Positions 15,095 through 18,174 of a stretch of DNA of 18,174 nucleotides are shown piece by piece. Numbering within the stretch: the stretch's first letter is position 1; each line of letters starts with the position of its first letter. Source of the DNA: Bacteroidetes bacterium QS_8_64_10 (lineage in GTDB: Bacteria > Bacteroidota > Rhodothermia > Rhodothermales > Salinibacteraceae). A model generated the notes under the pieces. It did not search any database. It had not been told where the DNA came from and saw only the letters and a list, made by a program, of their open reading frames with translations. The stretch is taken from NCBI GenBank assembly GCA_003022505.1, contig PXTQ01000041.1:1-18174 (forward strand), written 5' to 3'. The translations under genes and the position numbers were made by a program.

Positions 15095-15940
15095 ATGAAA
15101 GAAAGACAGCGCATGATGAATTTTCTGATCCCTCGCTCGGTATATCTTCCGCTCCTCGCGCTGGCTCTTCTCATCGGCGCGTGCCGCTCGGAATCGTCTG
15201 CCGATGCCGGCGCGCAGCGACGCGCGCAGACAACCTCGACGACGGCAGACACGTCCGCTGCCGAGAGTGTCGTGGTGGTGCTGGGCAACAGCCTTGCCGC
15301 CGGATACGGCCTCGAACAGGGAGAGGCGTTCCCAGCCTTGCTTCGGCAAAAAGCGGACGCGATGGGCTGGGACGTGAGGGTCGTCAACGCCGGGCGGAGC
15401 GGCGACACGTCCGCCGGCGGTCTGGAACGCCTTCCGGGCGTGCTGGACCGAGCTGCGCTCGACGTGCTGGTGCTGGAGCTGGGGGGCAACGACGGCCTTC
15501 AGGGCGTCGATCCGCAGGCCACGAAAGGCAACCTCGCTGCCATTATCGACTCCACGCGCGCCCGTTTCCCCGGCGCGAGCGTCGTGCTCACAGGGTTGCG
15601 GCTGCCGCCGAATCGGGACGAGAGTTACGCGCGCCGCTTCCAGCAAATCTACCCGGAGCTGGCCGAGGCCAAAAACGTGACGCTCGTGCCCTCGCTCATG
15701 GAAGGTGCCGGCAGCGTCGATTCGCTCATGCAGGCCGACGGCATCCACCCCACCGCCGCCGGACAGCGCCGCATCGCCCGCAACGTGTGGCGCAAGCTGA
15801 AGCCGATCCTGGTCGAGGACTGCGGCGCGGAGAAGATCGCCATGAGCGACACTGCTTCGATGACGCTGGAGTCGCTCGCGGACTCTGCCGACACCACGGG
15901 AGCCGACTGTGCCAACCCGAAGGCCGCGGCGCGTCCGTAA
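15095..15940 (+). CDS. GDSL/SGNH-type esterase lipoprotein (TesA/arylesterase-like)
   Basis: This is a 281-residue predicted lipoprotein. A hydrophobic leader (FLIPRSVYLPLLALALLIGA) ends at lipobox Cys30, then a Ser/Thr/Ala linker. The SGNH hydrolase domain (about 57-235) has block I LGNSLAAGYGL with nucleophile Ser66 (Asn replaces the Asp of GDSL, as seen in Bacteroidota relatives), an NAGRSGDTSAGG oxyanion segment, block III GGNDGL with Asn132, and block V DGIHPT with Asp215 and His218. All catalytic residues are present. It probably hydrolyses lysophospholipids, thioesters or short aryl esters at the envelope; the substrate is not deducible. A roughly 45-residue C-terminal tail (ILVEDCGAEKIAMSDTASMT onwards) is extra and includes two Cys. 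Starts at 15113 or 15116 are also possible. Confidence 0.9.
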   Translation: MKERQRMMNFLIPRSVYLPLLALALLIGACRSESSADAGAQRRAQTTSTTADTSAAESVVVVLGNSLAAGYGLEQGEAFPALLRQKADAMGWDVRVVNAGRSGDTSAGGLERLPGVLDRAALDVLVLELGGNDGLQGVDPQATKGNLAAIIDSTRARFPGASVVLTGLRLPPNRDESYARRFQQIYPELAEAKNVTLVPSLMEGAGSVDSLMQADGIHPTAAGQRRIARNVWRKLKPILVEDCGAEKIAMSDTASMTLESLADSADTTGADCANPKAAARP

Positions 15941-16002
15941 GCCGGCAGGACGCCCTGCCGCCTCTGCTACTGACCTGCGCTCGGATCTTTTTTTATGGAG
16001 CA

Positions 16003-16064
16003 AGTAGCGACGTGGCATGCTACGCCGCTACTTATTAGAACTCGTATACGACGTATAAAACGAG
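16003..16064. terminator. Two hairpins between convergent genes
   Basis: AGTAGCG...CGCTACT (16003-16032) has an inner CGT/ACG pairing. CTCG TATAC GAC GTATA AAA CGAG (16041-16064) abuts the pntB stop. The position between the GDSL gene (plus) and pntB (minus) fits bidirectional termination. A TTTTTTT run at 15988-15994 precedes them. Confidence 0.65.
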
Positions 16065-17395
16065 TCACAGCGCCTTCACCTCACTCACCAGATCCGCCAC
16101 TGACTCCTTCGCGTCGCCGAAAAACATCTTGGTGTTGTCGTTATAGAACAGCTCGTTCGGGATGCCGGAATAGCCGGGCCGCAGGCTGCGCTTAAAGACG
16201 ATCACCTGCTCGCTCTCGTCCACGTTGAGGATCGGCATGCCGTAGATGGGGCTGCTCTCGTCCTGCCGCGCCGCCGGATTCACCACGTCGTTGGCCCCGA
16301 TGACGAGCGCCACGTCCGTCTGCGCGAACTCGCTGTTGACCTCTTCCATCTCGAAGAGCTGATCGTAGGGCACGTTCGCCTCGGCCAGCAATACGTTCAT
16401 GTGCCCCGGCATGCGGCCCGCCACGGGGTGGATGGCGAACTTCACGTTCACGCCTTCTTCGTCCAGCAGTTCGGCCAGCTCCCGCACCTGATGCTGCGCC
16501 TGCGCCACGGCCATGCCGTAGCCGGGCACGACGATCACCTGCGCGGCGTACGAGCACAGCATGGCGGTGTCCTGCGCCTCCGTTTCGTTGACCGGGCGGC
16601 CCTCCTCCGCGCCCTCCACCTGCGGCCCCTGGCTCGCTTCCCCGCCGAAGCCGCCCAGCAGCACGTTCGCCAGCGAGCGGTTCATGGCCTCGCACATGAT
16701 CATCGTCAGGATGAAGCCCGCCGCTCCCACCAGCGTGCCGCTCACGATGAGCACCACGTTGTCGATGACGAAGCCGGTGGCAGCGGCGGCGAGGCCGGAG
16801 TAGCTGTTCAAAAGCGCCACGACCACCGGCATGTCGGCCCCTCGGGAAAGCTGCCCGCGCTCACGGCCAGGTAGCCGCCGAGCGCGAGCGTCCCGCCGAG
16901 CGCCAGGATTGTAAGCAACCGCATTCCCGCAAATGAAGCCGGGTTGCCCGAAAACCGCCCACTCAGCTTGCCGAACGCCACGAAGCTGCCGGAAAAGGTG
17001 ACGGTGCCGATCAGGATGCTGAGCGCAATCGTGATGGCGGTGACGGCGGTCAGTTCCGCGCCCGTGTTGGCAAGGCGCGCGATCTCGGAGCCGGCCACGA
17101 GCGCCGAGGCGAGGCCGCCGAAGCCATTGAAGGCAGCCACGAGTTCGGGCATGCCGGTCATCTCGACTTGCCGCGCCAGCACCGCCCCGATCAGGCCGCC
17201 CAGCGCCAGCCCGCCCAGGATCCAGAGCGGCGAGAGGATGTCGCCAACCAGCAGCGTGGCGATGACGGCCACGAGCATGCCGCCGGAGGCCAGCGCGTTG
17301 CCCTGCCGCGCCGTGGCGGGCGACTGCTGTCGCCGCAGGCCCACGATGAAGAGCGCGGCGGCGGCGAGGTAGATGAGTTCGATAACAGCGGGCAT
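16065..17395 (-). pseudogene. pntB: NAD(P) transhydrogenase subunit beta, split by a frameshift
   Basis: PntB carries the proton channel (dII) and NADP(H)-binding dIII of the energy-linked transhydrogenase that makes NADPH from NADH at the inner membrane. The first part (17395 to about 16835) has the PntB membrane helices and the motifs TGMPELVAAFNGFGGLAS and FSGSFVAFGKLSG. It reads through YLAVSAGSFPEG and is then thrown off frame, stopping at 16808. The rest continues one frame over as GADMPVVVALLNSYSGLAAA, then dIII with VIVVPGYGMAVAQAQHQVRE, AIHPVAGRMPGHMNVLLAEA, ALVIGANDVVNP and MPILNVDESEQVIVFKRSLR. One base (or 4) is missing in the CGAGGGGCC run near 16836. Together it is about 440-445 residues, near normal length. 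No pntA is adjacent. Confidence 0.9.
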
Positions 17396-17427
17396 GGCGA
17401 GGGGTGCGTATTTGGTGGTTTGTGTCT

Positions 17428-17643
17428 TACTGAGGCGAGCATGGACACCTAAACATTGGCCCGGCCCACGAAGAAGCGAGAGCAGCCGTCATGAAACGTA
17501 GAGCGTCGGAGCAAGGCGAAGCGGGAAAGGGGAAGGTGAGCGCTCGTCGCCCTTTTCCCCATTCGCCTTTCGCTTTGAGGCTTTGCCTGGCGGATAAACG
17601 CTTTGCGGGCTTCGGCTCTCACCGACTTTAGCTAACCGCTCAC
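17428..17643 (+). repeat. ~215-bp intergenic repeat, copy 2
   Basis: It is nearly full-length relative to 3001-3214, with about 13 extra bases near 17461 (CCGGCCCACGAAGAAG) and one base fewer in the hairpin loop region. The long hairpin lies at 17511-17573. Its left end is 32 bp upstream of the pntB start. The 187 bp beyond it (17644-17830) hold no gene and must contain the promoter of the next one. Confidence 0.85.
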
Positions 17644-17830
17644 ATTTCAATAAAGGTAATACCGAATACCGAGGATCACAATGCTCAAACCTACGCGATC
17701 CCTGCTTTATGCTAAATCGGGCAACTTGTACGACGTACTGCTGTTACGATTCCGACAGATGCGAAACCCCATGCGCCGCAGCAAGCTTAAAACAACCCTC
17801 GCCTCTTTCACATCACCCTCTACCACAGAC

Positions 17831-18174
17831 ATGGAACTCACCTATTTCGGTCACTCGGCGTTTCAGATTGAGACAAGCGGCACGACGCTCCTCTTCGATC
17901 CCTTTATCAACGACAATCCGCACGCGGAAGGCGTCGTGAGGGCGGAGAATCTGGACCCTGACGTGATTCTGCTCTCGCACGCGCACATGGATCACTGGGG
18001 CGACACGCCCGACATCGCCACGCGCACCGGCGCGCAGGTGGTCGCCAACTTCGAGATCGCGACGTACCTCGGCAACAATCACGGCCACGAGAACGTGCAG
18101 CCCATGAATACGGGCGGTGCGTTTGAGTTTGACTGGGGGCGCGTCGTGCAGACCTACGCGCGGCATTCTTCGTC
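17831..18174 (+). CDS. Metallo-beta-lactamase-fold hydrolase, UPF0173-like (partial)
   Basis: The open frame runs off the right edge after 114 codons. It starts MELTYFGHSAFQIETSGTTL followed by LFDPFINDNP, the typical opening of the UPF0173 metal-dependent hydrolase family. The zinc motif HAHMDHWGD (H50, H52, D54, H55) is complete. In-frame ATGs further upstream (17759, 17771) lack family similarity and are rejected. The substrate is unknown for this family; it is a soluble cytoplasmic protein. It is divergent from pntB, with repeat copy 2 in between. Confidence 0.9.
   Translation, partial: MELTYFGHSAFQIETSGTTLLFDPFINDNPHAEGVVRAENLDPDVILLSHAHMDHWGDTPDIATRTGAQVVANFEIATYLGNNHGHENVQPMNTGGAFEFDWGRVVQTYARHSS

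Overview
The window is high-GC bacterial chromosome. Its proteins are acidic, most genes lack a clear Shine-Dalgarno sequence, and the gene set is housekeeping plus envelope functions: Aat, a biotin carrier, M23 and GDSL lipoproteins, exported PCM, a LytS/LytR-type pair and fumarylacetoacetase. This fits the Bacteroidota/Rhodothermota side, and a Salinibacter-like member of the Rhodothermales is my best guess. That guess is inference from protein style and has no marker gene behind it. No phage, plasmid, CRISPR, rRNA or tRNA gene was seen.

Layout, left to right. The left edge holds the start of a lipoprotein gene (minus) and aat (minus). A biotinyl carrier protein (plus) is divergent from aat. 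Next come a damaged NAD-dependent epimerase/reductase (plus), a small acidic protein (minus), and a 340-bp gene-free stretch with repeats. An exported phytase-like/SdiA-regulated-like protein (plus) follows. Then comes a minus-strand group, TatD nuclease, exported PCM and M23 peptidase lipoprotein; PCM and M23 are 12 bp apart and probably co-transcribed. Next are a large membrane sensor kinase (plus) and its LytTR response regulator (plus), both disrupted. After these come fumarylacetoacetase, an Hsp20 chaperone, a frameshifted CoA-pyrophosphatase-type Nudix gene and a GDSL lipoprotein, all plus. A frameshifted pntB (minus) faces them, and the right edge holds the start of a UPF0173-type metallo-beta-lactamase-fold hydrolase.

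Two things stand out. First, five genes in 18 kb are broken: the epimerase, kinase, regulator, Nudix and pntB. Three have internal losses or replacements of roughly 60-140 bp and two have small frameshifts, yet the remaining coding sequence is clean. This is either very recent gene decay or consensus/assembly error, and raw reads would decide.

Second, the intergenic DNA is full of repeats. A roughly 215-bp element with a long internal hairpin occurs twice nearly complete and once truncated. Each copy has the same end facing a gene start 24-77 bp away. A separate 99-bp sequence sits inside the response regulator, where it replaces the segment encoding the phospho-acceptor aspartate. A perfect inverted copy lies just downstream of that gene, next to a 63-bp tandem duplication. 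Many gene ends carry long imperfect hairpins of purine-rich/pyrimidine-rich character. I found no complete new defence or biosynthetic system; the repeat families are the most novel content.
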